Positions 9,306 to 20,261 of a stretch of DNA of 64,000 nt are shown one piece after another. The DNA lies in the NCBI RefSeq assembly GCF_002776575.1, contig NZ_CP022548.1, positions 3,301,001-3,365,000 of the forward strand. The letters are read 5' to 3'. Numbering within the stretch: position 1 is the first letter of the stretch; each line of letters begins with the position of its first letter. The stretch is from Sphingorhabdus sp. YGSMI21. Lineage in GTDB: Bacteria > Pseudomonadota > Alphaproteobacteria > Sphingomonadales > Sphingomonadaceae. Both the position numbers and the translations under genes were made by a program. Below the pieces are notes generated by a model that was not told the origin of the DNA, ran no database searches, and saw only the letters and a list, made by a program, of their open reading frames with translations.

Positions 9306-9668
9306 ATGCCAATGTATGAGCATGTCTTCCTCGCACGACAGGATCTGAGCCAGTCTCAGGTCGATGCTCTTGCGCAGGAAGCCACCAAAATTGTTGAATC
9401 GAATGAAGGCAAGGTCGTTCTGACCGAAACCTGGGGCCTGCGTACGCTCGCCTACAAGATCCAGAAGAACCGCAAGGCCCATTATGTCATGCTGCGTCTT
9501 GACGCACCAGGCAGCGTTGTTCTGGAGCTCGAACGCCAGACCCGGATCAACGAAGATATCATCCGTTTCCTCACCATCCGCGTTGACGAGCATGAAGAAG
9601 GCCCGTCCGTGATGATGCGCAAACCCGAACGCGACCGCGAACGCAAACCGCGCCGCGACGACAATTAA
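9306..9668 (+). CDS. rpsF: 30S ribosomal protein S6
   Basis: A 120-residue S6 protein that binds 16S rRNA together with S18 in the platform of the small subunit. It opens [13 protein letters not shown], a typical alphaproteobacterial S6 start, and contains the conserved [14 protein letters not shown] segment. The C-terminal tail is short and charged ([13 protein letters not shown]), as in many alphaproteobacteria. ATG 9306 was chosen over 9312 because relatives keep the first two residues and AAGGA lies 9 nt upstream. It is the first gene of the rpsF-rpsR-rplI operon, 20 bp before rpsR. Confidence 0.98.
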   Translation: MPMYEHVFLARQDLSQSQVDALAQEATKIVESNEGKVVLTETWGLRTLAYKIQKNRKAHYVMLRLDAPGSVVLELERQTRINEDIIRFLTIRVDEHEEGPSVMMRKPERDRERKPRRDDN

Positions 9669-9688
9669 GCCAGAGAAGGAGTTAAAAC

Positions 9689-9913
9689 ATGGGACGTCCA
9701 TTTTTCCGTCGCCGCAAAAGCTGCCCCTTTTCCGGCAAAAACGCAAAGCCCATCGACTATAAAGACGTGAAGACGCTGCAGGGATTCATTTCCGAACGCG
9801 GCAAGATCGTACCAAGTCGTATCACCGCAGTTTCCGCCAAGAAGCAGCGCGAGCTTTCCAAAGCTATCAAACGCGCCCGCCATCTCGGCCTCCTGCCTTA
9901 CCTCGTGAAATAG
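9689..9913 (+). CDS. rpsR: 30S ribosomal protein S18
   Basis: A 74-residue S18, the S6 partner in the small-subunit platform. It shows the family features CPFSGKN near the N-terminus, [12 protein letters not shown], and the signature [18 protein letters not shown], followed by the basic tail [16 protein letters not shown]. The ribosome binding site AGAAGGAG is strong and the start is unambiguous. It is the middle gene of the operon: the S6 stop is 20 bp upstream and rplI starts 10 bp downstream, so the three are probably co-transcribed from the promoter before rpsF. Confidence 0.98.
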   Translation: MGRPFFRRRKSCPFSGKNAKPIDYKDVKTLQGFISERGKIVPSRITAVSAKKQRELSKAIKRARHLGLLPYLVK

Positions 9914-9923
9914 GAGCGAAACG

Positions 9924-10568
9924 ATGGATATTATTTTGCTCGAACGCGTAGAAAATCTGGGAAGCATCGGTGACATCGTCACCGTGAAAAACGGCTATGC
10001 CCGCAATTTTCTGCTCCCCAACAAAAAGGCGTTGCGCGCCAACGAAGCCAACAAAAAGGTTTTCGAAGCCAATCGCCAGCAGATCGAAGCTGACAATGAA
10101 GCGAAGCGCAAGGAAGCCGAAGCGGCATCCGGCGGCATCGACGGCAAGCAGATCGTTTTGATCCGTGCATCGTCTGCCAGCGGCCAGCTTTACGGCTCCG
10201 TTTCGGTTCGCGACATCGTCGAAGCCCTGACCGCTGACGGTGCCGTGGTCGAGAAGAGCATGGTCATTCTCGAGAAGCCGATCAAGACGCTCGGTGTTTT
10301 CGATGTCCGCATTCGTCTCCACCCGGAAGTCAGCGTCACGATCCAGGCCAATGTCGCTCGCTCTGACGACGAAGCCGATCTACAGAAAGACGGCATCGAC
10401 GTCATCGCGCAGATGTTCGAAGAAGAGCAGGCCGAACTGGCTGCTGCTGCACTTTCGCCCGATAGCGAAGACGACGGCGAAGAAGCTGTCGCAGCCGATG
10501 GAGAGGCAAACGCCGCTCCGGACGCTGAAGACACAGTTGCAGAGGACGATTCCGAAACCAAGGAATAG
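9924..10568 (+). CDS. rplI: 50S ribosomal protein L9
   Basis: A 214-residue L9 that binds 23S rRNA near the base of the L1 stalk. The N-terminal domain reads MDIILLERVENLGSIGD and then VKNGYARNFLLPNKKA, the standard L9 signature. A long helix with alternating charge (about 45-75) leads to the C-terminal RNA-binding domain. The protein is longer than the E. coli form (about 149) because of an acidic tail of about 60 residues rich in Glu, Asp and Ala, an extension seen in many alphaproteobacteria. AGGAG precedes the ATG. A strong terminator 23 bp after the stop closes the operon. Confidence 0.97.
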   Translation: MDIILLERVENLGSIGDIVTVKNGYARNFLLPNKKALRANEANKKVFEANRQQIEADNEAKRKEAEAASGGIDGKQIVLIRASSASGQLYGSVSVRDIVEALTADGAVVEKSMVILEKPIKTLGVFDVRIRLHPEVSVTIQANVARSDDEADLQKDGIDVIAQMFEEEQAELAAAALSPDSEDDGEEAVAADGEANAAPDAEDTVAEDDSETKE

Positions 10569-10590
10569 TCTTTTCCCGCCTTTATTCGGA

Positions 10591-10643
10591 AAGCCCGGAT
10601 CCGGCCCGTCGCTAGATGGTCGCCAGATCCGGGCTTTTTCTTT
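10591..10643 (+). terminator. Rho-independent terminator of rpsF-rpsR-rplI
   Basis: An 11-bp perfect stem, AAGCCCGGATC at 10591-10601 with GATCCGGGCTT at 10626-10636, runs into TTTTTCTTT. It starts 23 bp after the rplI stop and fits an intrinsic terminator. Confidence 0.9.
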
Positions 10644-10788
10644 GCCGGCTGTGCCGGGCCGCGAGACGCGCGAGCAGCACGAAGACATTCTGGCCATCGC
10701 GGCGGCCCGGCATTAGCTCACGGCCAATATCTCATATTTTTTGGACAGCCGGAGCTGACAGCAGGGCCGCGGATCGCCCCCCCCCGGC

Positions 10789-11409
10789 TCAATAGCCCAT
10801 CAGACTCATGACTTCCTCACGGCTGCGCGCGTCCTCGAGGAAGCAACCCAGCAGACGGCTGGTGGTCATCGAGACACCCGGCGTGCGCACGCCCCGTGCG
10901 GTCATGCAGCTGTGGCTGGCTTCAATCACGACAGCGACACCGTCGGGTTTCAGATTTTCCCAGATACATTCGGCGACTTCAGCGGTCAGCCGTTCCTGCA
11001 CCTGCAGTCGCCGCGCGAATCCGTGGAGTACGCGGGCGAGCTTGGAGATGCCGACGACCTTGTCGGTCGGCATATAGGCGATGCTCGCCTTGCCGATGAT
11101 CGGCGCCATATGATGTTCGCAATGGGAGTGGAACGGGATGTCTTTCAGCAGCACCAGCTCGTCATAGCCGCCGACCTCCTCGAACGTCCGCGCAAGATGC
11201 ATGGCGGGGTTCTCGGCATAGCCCTCGCAATATTCCTTCCAGGCCCGCGCCACGCGCTTGGGCGTGTCAATCAGGCCCTCGCGCTCCGGGTCCTCGCCGG
11301 ACCAGCGCAACAGCGTGCGCACCGCTTCCTGGACCTCTTCGGGTACCGGGATTTTCTGGGCTTCGCGCTCGGCAAGAGCGTCTTCGATAGAAAGGGAATG
11401 GTCGGCCAA
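10789..11409 (-). CDS. folE: GTP cyclohydrolase I
   Basis: A 206-residue cytosolic enzyme that converts GTP to 7,8-dihydroneopterin triphosphate, the entry step of folate and pterin synthesis. Zinc ligands are visible in HSHCEHHM (Cys97, His100) and SHSCMTARG (Cys168). The segments DTPKRVARAW and QVQERLTAEVAE match the family, and the length is normal. The start codon appears to be TTG at 11409: a ribosome binding site AAGGA lies 6 nt upstream and no ATG occurs nearby in frame. The gene stands alone between the rplI terminator and tRNA-Arg. Confidence 0.97.
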   Translation of the reverse strand: MADHSLSIEDALAEREAQKIPVPEEVQEAVRTLLRWSGEDPEREGLIDTPKRVARAWKEYCEGYAENPAMHLARTFEEVGGYDELVLLKDIPFHSHCEHHMAPIIGKASIAYMPTDKVVGISKLARVLHGFARRLQVQERLTAEVAECIWENLKPDGVAVVIEASHSCMTARGVRTPGVSMTTSRLLGCFLEDARSREEVMSLMGY

Positions 11410-11508
11410 ATCAGGTCCTTCGGTTCAACTATTTTGATGCCGACGAACTACGCCAGCAGCGCCCCGTGCGCAAGTGCACCTTGGGGCATGATCCGGCAGA
11501 AAGGAAGG

Positions 11509-11585
11509 TGGTGCGCCCAGAGAGATTCGAACTCCCGACCCCTTGATTCGTAGTCAAGTACTCTATCCAGCTGAGCTATGGGCGC
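11509..11585 (-). tRNA. tRNA-Arg (anticodon ACG)
   Basis: On the minus strand a 77-nt cloverleaf can be drawn. The acceptor stem pairs GCGCCCA with TGGGCGC. The D arm contains GCTCAGCTGGATAGAGT. The anticodon stem CTTGA/TCAAG encloses the loop CTACGAA with anticodon ACG, and the T arm carries GTTCGAATC. Discriminator A and a genomically encoded CCA follow. It reads CGU and, after inosine modification of A34, CGC/CGA. Confidence 0.97.
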
Positions 11586-11760
11586 TAACCAGATGGTGCA
11601 GATAGGGGGTGAATAACCCGCTGGCAACCCATAATTTGCCCTTCTGCCCAACATTCTGAACATTCCTGACGCATCCGTGCTCCGCACCGGATCCGGAGCC
11701 CTGGAGGCAAGAGATATCTGCCTGGCAAGCGGCTCCGCATCAAGTGCGGAGCTCATCATG

Positions 11761-14439
<2,679 letters not shown>

Positions 14440-14462
14440 TCTTGCTTTCAACTCCATATGTT

Positions 14463-14584
14463 AGCCCCTCTTCTTCAGAGGAAGGGTCGGGGTGGTGCTG
14501 TGCCACCAGAATATTCGCGAAGCGGCATCGCACCACTTCCCTCAAATTCCACCCCTATATCCCCTTCTCCGAAGAGCAGGGGCT
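14463..14584. repeat. Imperfect long palindrome between glyS and ppdK
   Basis: The two ends of this 122-bp stretch are imperfect inverted copies: AGCCCCTCTTCTTCAGAGGA at the left corresponds to the complement of the right end TTCTCCGAAGAGCAGGGGCT, and GGGGTGG inside the left arm to CCACCCC inside the right. A shorter inner pair (GGTGGTGC with GCACCACT) lies between them. It fills most of the gap upstream of ppdK, so it is transcribed if glyQ-glyS-ppdK are one unit. It resembles repetitive extragenic palindromes of sphingomonads. The family assignment is from memory and not verified. Confidence 0.6.
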
Positions 14585-14660
14585 TTTCGTTCATTTCCTA
14601 ACCGGAAAAACCTCGCCGTCGAACTTTACAAACTTTACACTGTTATGAATCAAATATCTT

Positions 14661-16859
14661 CTAACCCTCGATCTGTGAGAAATCAGCGACTTGATGGACG
14701 GCATTGCGAAAGCGTGCCAGCAGGGCAAGCCGGGCTTCGCGTTTCGCTTCGTCATCGTCGTTCACGGTCACATCCTCGAAAAACTGGTCAATCGGTCCGC
14801 GCAATGCTGCCAGCGCGGCCATTGCTGTTTCAAATTGCTCTGCGGCGATCGCAGCAGTCACTTCCGGCTGCGCCGCATCGAGCGCGTCGATCAGGGCCTT
14901 TTCCGCTTTTTCGGGCGTGTAGGAAAGCGGTTTTGCGGACATTTCGTCATCCTGAACTTGTTTCAGGACCTCGGGAGATCCTGAAACAAGTTCAGGATGA
15001 CGAGTGTCGGATTCAGGATGACGAGTGTTGGATGCACCGCCCGGTGCCTCTTTCTTCAAAATATTCGAAGCCCGCTTGTAACCGGCGAGCAGGTTCACGC
15101 CATCCGTAGTTTCCACAAAGGCCTGCAAAGCTTCGGCCCTTATTTTGATACGATCAATGCGAGTGTCAGTTCGCCCATTCCATCTTTCAGAGGCGTCCAC
15201 GATATCGTGGCGAACACCATTTTCTCGCAACTGAACTTTCAGCCGATCAACATAGAAGTCTGGGATTGAGGTCAAAAGTTTACGACGCGCTAAATCCTCG
15301 TCTGTCAGCTCTTTGGTTGGATCATCTTGACCTAACCAGAACTCTACGACCAAATCCGACTGCAAAATCAGGCCGTTCTCAAGTATAATACGAATGATAC
15401 CCAGAGCTGCTCGCCTTAAAGCGAACGGATCTTTCGAACCTGTGGGATACAATCCAATATCAAAGAATGAAAACAAAGTATCCAGCTTATCCGCCAAACT
15501 CACGCAAACAGTCACCGGATCGGTAGGCACTTCGTCGCCCTGCCCGACCGGCTTGTAATGATCTCTGATCGCGTGCGAGACTTCTGCCGGAAGCCCTTCT
15601 TTCTCTGCATAATAACCGCCCATCAAGCCTTGCAGCTCGGGGAACTCGCCGACCATTTCGGTGACGAGATCGGCTTTGCAGAGACGTGCGGCCTGCTTGG
15701 TCTGTTCCGGGTTGGCACGGAGTAACCCAGTCCCTTCTAAAGACGCCAACCACTCAGCCAGCTTGGCCACACGCTCTACCTTGTCGGCAACCGTTCCCAG
15801 TTTCTCGTGGAAAACAATGTTGCTCAATTTCTTCGCATGATCCTCCAGCCTGGTCTTCTGGTCAAGTTCCCAGAAGAATTTGGCGTCGGAGAGCCGTGCA
15901 GCGAGGACTTTTTCATTCCCCGCGACAATTGCCTTGCCGCCATCGCTGGCATCGATATTCGCCGTGCAGACGAACGCATTCGTTAGTTTGCCGTCGCCAT
16001 CTTTCAGCACGAAGTACTTTTGATTCACCCGGGCAGTCAGCTGGATCACCTCTTCCGGCACATCCAGAAAGGATTTATCGAAGTGACCTAAAAGCGGCAC
16101 AGGCCACTCAGTGAGACCAGCATTTTCGACTACCAAACCTTGATCTTGAACCAGAGTTAGTCCGACCTCGATTGGCGCTCGCTGCGCTCCCTTGAAAACA
16201 ATATCTTCACGCTCTTCATGGTCAACAATCACGTGGCAGGCGCGGAGTTTATCGGCATAATCACCGGCATTGCCTATGGTGATCATGCCCTGATGATGAA
16301 ATCTATGTCCGACAGTATCATAGCCTGACGTCAAGCCGTCAATTTCGCAGCACACCAGGTCGTCTCCGAAGATCGCCACGATGCCGCTCAGCGGCCGCAC
16401 CCAGCGCAGGCTTTCGGTCGACAGGCTGGCTTCGCCCCAGCGCATGGATTTCGGCCAGGGAAAGGCTTTGATGATCGCGGGAATGGCTTCGGCCAGAACG
16501 TCTTTGGTATCGCGGCCCGGTTTGTTGATCACCGCGAAATATGTTGGCCGCCCTTTGACGTCGCGCACTTCCAGCTGGTCGCGGGTGACGCCATTTTTGC
16601 GGCAGAAACCCTCGACCGCCTGATCGGGTGCCGCTTCCGGTGGCCCCTTGGCTTCCTCGCTGACCGCTTCGGTCTGCTCGGGCAGGTCCCTGGCGATGAG
16701 CGCGAGCCGTCTTGGCGTCGAATAGACGGTGATCGCGCCGGCGGTCAGGCCGGCTTCCGCCATTTGCGCGGTAAACAGCCGTTCGAGGTCGACGCGGGCC
16801 TTGGCCTGCATGCGAGCGGGAATTTCTTCGGAGAGCAGTTCGAGAAGGAAATCGGTCAT
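14661..16859 (-). CDS. glyS: glycyl-tRNA synthetase beta subunit, with a translated repeat insertion
   Basis: A 732-residue beta subunit of the heterotetrameric glycyl-tRNA synthetase, which with GlyQ charges tRNA-Gly. It starts MTDFLLELLSEEIPARMQ, the invariant GlyS opening, at an ATG preceded by GGAGGAAA; an upstream in-frame start at 16883 is unlikely. Family landmarks include FPWPKSMRWG, DLVTEMVGEFPELQG and PFALRRAALGIIRI. About residues 608-640 are unlike any GlyS I know: they are the in-frame translation of a palindromic DNA repeat (TRHPELVSGS and VLKQVQDDE) plus a 7-residue duplication. This lies between the NILKKE segment and the C-terminal helical tRNA-binding region, so the enzyme probably tolerates it as a loop. 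glyQ lies upstream in the same operon. Confidence 0.97.
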   Translation of the reverse strand: MTDFLLELLSEEIPARMQAKARVDLERLFTAQMAEAGLTAGAITVYSTPRRLALIARDLPEQTEAVSEEAKGPPEAAPDQAVEGFCRKNGVTRDQLEVRDVKGRPTYFAVINKPGRDTKDVLAEAIPAIIKAFPWPKSMRWGEASLSTESLRWVRPLSGIVAIFGDDLVCCEIDGLTSGYDTVGHRFHHQGMITIGNAGDYADKLRACHVIVDHEEREDIVFKGAQRAPIEVGLTLVQDQGLVVENAGLTEWPVPLLGHFDKSFLDVPEEVIQLTARVNQKYFVLKDGDGKLTNAFVCTANIDASDGGKAIVAGNEKVLAARLSDAKFFWELDQKTRLEDHAKKLSNIVFHEKLGTVADKVERVAKLAEWLASLEGTGLLRANPEQTKQAARLCKADLVTEMVGEFPELQGLMGGYYAEKEGLPAEVSHAIRDHYKPVGQGDEVPTDPVTVCVSLADKLDTLFSFFDIGLYPTGSKDPFALRRAALGIIRIILENGLILQSDLVVEFWLGQDDPTKELTDEDLARRKLLTSIPDFYVDRLKVQLRENGVRHDIVDASERWNGRTDTRIDRIKIRAEALQAFVETTDGVNLLAGYKRASNILKKEAPGGASNTRHPESDTRHPELVSGSPEVLKQVQDDEMSAKPLSYTPEKAEKALIDALDAAQPEVTAAIAAEQFETAMAALAALRGPIDQFFEDVTVNDDDEAKREARLALLARFRNAVHQVADFSQIEG
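14945..15032. repeat. Palindromic repeat element inserted in frame in glyS
   Basis: A perfect 24-bp inverted repeat (left arm 14945-14968, core CATCCTGAACTTGTTTCAGG; right arm 14979-15002) is separated by a 10-bp loop. It is followed by a 21-bp direct duplication (14991-15011 and 15012-15032) differing at one base. The lengths keep the glyS frame open, and the 21 bp give the 7-residue repeat NTRHPES/DTRHPEL. A related element with the same core sits outside genes at 17975-18054. Confidence 0.9.
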
Positions 16860-16862
16860 GTG

Positions 16863-16974
16863 TTTCCTCCCTGTGCGTAGCATGGGGAGGGGGACCGCGC
16901 GAAGCGTGGTGGAGGGGCCCCTCCGTCAGCCGTTCCGGCTGCCACCTCCCCATTGCTGCGCAACAGGGAGGAAA
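16863..16974. repeat. Palindromic element between glyQ and glyS carrying the glyS ribosome binding site
   Basis: The outer arms TTTCCTCCCTGT (16863-16874) and ACAGGGAGGAAA (16963-16974) are exact inverted copies. Further pairing continues inward (ATGGGGAGG with CCTCCCCAT), with inner complementary runs such as GAGGGGCCCCTC. In the minus-strand transcript the last arm, ACAGGGAGGAAA, is the ribosome binding site directly before the glyS ATG, and the first arm could pair with it. The element fills nearly the whole glyQ-glyS gap. Confidence 0.8.
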
Positions 16975-16992
16975 GAAGTGCTTCCACAACCA

Positions 16993-17865
16993 TCACGCCG
17001 CCCACCCGTTTTTCTTCATATAGGCTTCACAACTGCCCTTCGCCAGATCCCGCACCCGGCCCATATAGCTGGCCCGCTCCTGCACGCTGATCACGCCGCG
17101 CGCCTGCAGCAGGTTGAACACATGGCTCGCCTTGATCGCCTGCTCATAAGCGGGAATCGGCAATTTCCGGTCGAGACAGTTTTCGCACTCGGCCGCCGCC
17201 TTGTTGAACAGGTCGAACAGGCTGTCGGTATTGGCGACTTCAAAATTCCACTCCGACATCTGCTTCTCATTTTCCAGGAAGATATCGCCGTAAGTCATTC
17301 CATTACCGTTATAATCCAGATCATAGATGCTATCCACGCCCTGGATATACATGGCCAGCCGTTCCAGCCCGTAGGTCAGTTCGCCGGCCACCGGCTTGCA
17401 GTCGAATCCGCCCATTTGCTGAAAATAGGTGAACTGGGTGACTTCCATGCCGTCGCACCAGACTTCCCAGCCGAGGCCCCAGGCACCCAGAGTCGGGCTT
17501 TCCCAGTCATCCTCGACGAAGCGGATGTCGTGCAGCATCGGATCGATGCCGATTACCGAAAGACTGTCGAGATAGAGCTGCTGAATATCCGGTGGCGATG
17601 GCTTCAGGATCACCTGATATTGGTAATAATGCTGCAGCCGGTTGGGATTTTCGCCATAGCGGCCATCGGTCGGGCGGCGGCAAGGCTGGGCAAAGGCGGC
17701 ATTCCACGGATCGGGGCCGAGCGCCCGCAAGGTCGTTGCCGTGTGGAACGTCCCTGCGCCCATTTCCATATCATAGGGCTGCAAAATCGCGCAGCCGCGA
17801 TCACCCCAATATTGATGGAGTTTGAGGATGATCTGCTGGAAGCTGAGCGGCTTCGTATCGGACAA
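16993..17865 (-). CDS. glyQ: glycyl-tRNA synthetase alpha subunit
   Basis: A roughly 290-residue catalytic alpha subunit of the class II glycyl-tRNA synthetase, the partner of GlyS encoded 133 bp downstream. It contains [33 protein letters not shown] and [12 protein letters not shown], all diagnostic of GlyQ. There is no ATG near the conserved N-terminus. The protein probably starts at a TTG at 17865 (giving [11 protein letters not shown]), because relatives begin at that point. A longer version from a TTG at 17904 would add 13 residues of unlikely sequence. Weak initiation here and the sequestered glyS ribosome binding site together suggest that translation of the operon is tuned. Confidence 0.95.
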   Translation of the reverse strand: MSDTKPLSFQQIILKLHQYWGDRGCAILQPYDMEMGAGTFHTATTLRALGPDPWNAAFAQPCRRPTDGRYGENPNRLQHYYQYQVILKPSPPDIQQLYLDSLSVIGIDPMLHDIRFVEDDWESPTLGAWGLGWEVWCDGMEVTQFTYFQQMGGFDCKPVAGELTYGLERLAMYIQGVDSIYDLDYNGNGMTYGDIFLENEKQMSEWNFEVANTDSLFDLFNKAAAECENCLDRKLPIPAYEQAIKASHVFNLLQARGVISVQERASYMGRVRDLAKGSCEAYMKKNGWAA

Positions 17866-17974
17866 GATGAAGACTTTCTTCGCGTGCCAAAAAAGGAGGT
17901 GCAATATTTACGCGCTGCTTTGGCGAAAGGGCGGCAGAGGGTCAAGGGAGGATTGGCCTGATTTGCGACCTTAT

Positions 17975-18054
17975 TCGTCATCCTGAACTCGTTTCAGGAC
18001 CTCCAAAGGCTGTGCGCGGTCTCGAGGGGTCCTGAAACAAGTTCAGGATGACGA
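17975..18054. repeat. Intergenic palindromic repeat of the family found inside glyS
   Basis: Two 26-bp arms (17975-18000 and 18029-18054) with the core CATCCTGAACTCGTTTCAGG are inverted copies with one mismatch, separated by 28 bp. The core matches that of the glyS insertion at one less position than perfect. It lies upstream of glyQ and downstream of the molybdopterin oxidoreductase gene, both on the minus strand. Confidence 0.85.
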
Positions 18055-18067
18055 GGGGATTTCTCGG

Positions 18068-18152
18068 GATGACGGGATTATTCCGATGACGGGATTATTC
18101 CGATGACGGGATTATTCCGATGACGAGGTTATTCCGATGACGAGGTTATTCC
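18068..18152. repeat. Five-copy 17-bp tandem repeat overlapping an oxidoreductase stop codon
   Basis: Five head-to-tail 17-bp units start at 18068, 18085, 18102, 18119 and 18136. The first three read GATGACGGGATTATTCC; the last two differ by two bases (GATGACGAGGTTATTCC). Read on the minus strand, each unit contains GGAATAA, and the final unit holds the actual TAA stop (18146-18148) of the molybdopterin oxidoreductase gene. The array looks like repeated duplication of that gene end, fused to the GATGACG edge of the neighbouring palindrome family. Confidence 0.9.
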
Positions 18153-20245
18153 GCCGCTACCAGCGCCTCGACCTTCTCCACCGTCACCGACACCGCGTTC
18201 AGCACGGCATTGCCGGACAGCGGATCGAACCGCTCCGTATCGGTCAGGTCATTGATCGAAACGCCGGGCTTTGCCGCTGCCACCGACAGGCCGACGCCCT
18301 TGCGGCCATGGCCGAAACCATGCGGGATCGACACGACGCCCTTCATGACGTCATCGGTAATTTCGACCGGCAATTCAACGCTGTTCACCCGGCTGGAGAC
18401 TGACGCCATGACGCCATCCACCAGTCCGCGCGCGGCGGCATCATCGGGGTGGATCATCAATGTGCAGCGATCCGGCCCTTTCAGCAGTCGCGCGCTATTG
18501 TGCAGCCAGCTGTTGTTCTGGCGCACATGGCGGCGACCGATCAGACGCAAGGCGTCCGGTTGCTCGTCCTCCAGCGAGGCGGCGAAACGCTGCAGTTCGG
18601 CGAGAAAATCGGGATGGGCGCAGAGGATCTTCTTGTCCTCGGTGCGCAGCCGTTCGGCCATGCACGGGCGCAGCGGCCCGAGATCGATGCCATTGGGCGC
18701 CGCCTCGACTTCCGCCAGCGTCAGGCCGGCGGGAGAGCTGCGCAACATGCCGTCGAGTACATCGCGCGGTTCGCGGATATTGGGGACGTCCTGCCCGTCC
18801 TGCGCCAGGATTTCCCGTGCCAGTTCGGCGATAATTTCCCAGTCGGTCTTTTCGCCCTCCTGCAATTCGAAAATTGCCGGCGAGTAGCTGGCATAGTTGC
18901 GGATCGCCAGCGGCCCGAAGAAGAAGGGATAATGATCCTTCTCCAGCGGACCGCAGGGCGGCAATATATAGTCGGCGTGGCGGCTGGTCTCGGTGACATA
19001 CATGTCAAAGGAGACCATCAGGTCGAGTCTCTCCAGCGCGCGGTCGAGCTTGGCCCCGTCGGGCGCGGACAGCACCGGATTGCCGGTGACCACGAACAAA
19101 GAGCGAATGCGCTCGTCATCATCGCGCAGCATTTCATCGGCGAAGGTCACCATCGGCAATTCGCCCATCACCGACGGCATGACGCCACGAACGGTATCGA
19201 CCGTGCGCACCGATCCCCTGCCCACCAGATTGATCGTGTCGAGCGCCGGCTGCGGCACCATCGTGCCGCCCTCGCGGTCGAGATTGCCGGATGCGATATT
19301 GATCACCTGGATCAGCCACTGGTTGAGCGTGCCAAATTCGCAAACCGAAACGCCCATCCGGCCATAGATAGCGGCAGGTTGGTCAGCCGCGAGTTGCGCC
19401 GCCATATCCTGCATGTCCTCCACGGAAATCCCGCAATGGGCCGCAAGCTGGTCCATATCGAAACCCGCGATCGCCGGCTCGATCGCGGCCCAGCTGTCAT
19501 CCAGTATCGCCTCGAGTCGGGAAATATCGGCCAGACCGGCGTCGAAAATGCTTTTCAATATCCCGATCAAAAGCGCGGTGTCGGTGCCCGGCTTCACAAA
19601 ATGATGTTCGTCGGCCAGCTTGGCGGTTTCGGTGCGGCGCGGATCGACGACGACCAGCAGGCCATTGCGCGCGCGCATTTCCTTCACCCGCTTTTTAAAG
19701 TCGGGCACGGTCCAGATGCTGCCGTTGGACGCCGCCGGATTGCCGCCGATGATCAGCAGATACTGGCTGCGATCAATATCCGGCACCGCTGCCAGGCTGA
19801 CATGGCCGTACATATGATATTGCACGACATGGTGCGGGATCTGGTCGAGCGTCGAGGCGGAATAGAGATTTTTCACCCCGACCGCATGGCGCAGGGCGCT
19901 GATCTGGGTGGAGATGCCGTAATCATGAGCGCTGGGGTTGCCCATATACATAGCCGGCTTGGCGCCCTGCCCCTTGAGATCGAGCAGCTTGCCGGCAATC
20001 TCGGTAAAAGCCTGTTCCCAGCCGATTTCCTGCCACTGGCCGTCAACCTTTTTCACCGGCTTGTGCAAACGGTCGGGATCATCCTGCAAATCGGCGATAG
20101 CGGTCGCCTTGGGACAGATATGCCCACGACTCAGCACATGATCGGGGTTGCCCCTGATCGAAAGAATCTCCCGTCCCTCCACCTCGACCAGAACGCCGCA
20201 ATTGGCTTCGCAGATATGACAGGTACGGGCGTGGATCGTGCTCAT
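18146..20245 (-). CDS. molybdopterin-dependent oxidoreductase (formate dehydrogenase/BisC-like family)
   Basis: A 699-residue oxidoreductase of the DMSO-reductase superfamily. The N-terminus has the [4Fe-4S] motif C9-x2-C12-x3-C16 and a fourth Cys at 44 in GHICPKA. Molybdopterin-binding stretches follow (YMGNPSAHDYG, IIGGNPAASNG, VVDPRRTETA, ADYILPPCGPLEKDH), and the last 120 residues form the C-terminal cofactor-binding domain (HPDDAAARGL, PHGFGHG). No twin-arginine or Sec signal is seen, so it is probably cytoplasmic. The start at 20245 has AAGGAG 7 nt upstream; the open frame continues to 21298, but that part is shadow. The substrate is unknown. It is divergent from a TraB-family lipoprotein gene and has a palindromic putative operator just upstream. 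Confidence 0.93.
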   Translation of the reverse strand: MSTIHARTCHICEANCGVLVEVEGREILSIRGNPDHVLSRGHICPKATAIADLQDDPDRLHKPVKKVDGQWQEIGWEQAFTEIAGKLLDLKGQGAKPAMYMGNPSAHDYGISTQISALRHAVGVKNLYSASTLDQIPHHVVQYHMYGHVSLAAVPDIDRSQYLLIIGGNPAASNGSIWTVPDFKKRVKEMRARNGLLVVVDPRRTETAKLADEHHFVKPGTDTALLIGILKSIFDAGLADISRLEAILDDSWAAIEPAIAGFDMDQLAAHCGISVEDMQDMAAQLAADQPAAIYGRMGVSVCEFGTLNQWLIQVINIASGNLDREGGTMVPQPALDTINLVGRGSVRTVDTVRGVMPSVMGELPMVTFADEMLRDDDERIRSLFVVTGNPVLSAPDGAKLDRALERLDLMVSFDMYVTETSRHADYILPPCGPLEKDHYPFFFGPLAIRNYASYSPAIFELQEGEKTDWEIIAELAREILAQDGQDVPNIREPRDVLDGMLRSSPAGLTLAEVEAAPNGIDLGPLRPCMAERLRTEDKKILCAHPDFLAELQRFAASLEDEQPDALRLIGRRHVRQNNSWLHNSARLLKGPDRCTLMIHPDDAAARGLVDGVMASVSSRVNSVELPVEITDDVMKGVVSIPHGFGHGRKGVGLSVAAAKPGVSINDLTDTERFDPLSGNAVLNAVSVTVEKVEALVAAE

Positions 20246-20261
20246 CGGGAAACTCCTTGGA

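Noticed and set aside
9112..9348. Plus-strand open frame across the rpsF leader
   Set aside because: Very basic shadow frame that overlaps the rpsF start; no support.
18068..18152. CRISPR array
   Set aside because: The units are contiguous 17-mers without spacers and no cas gene is present.
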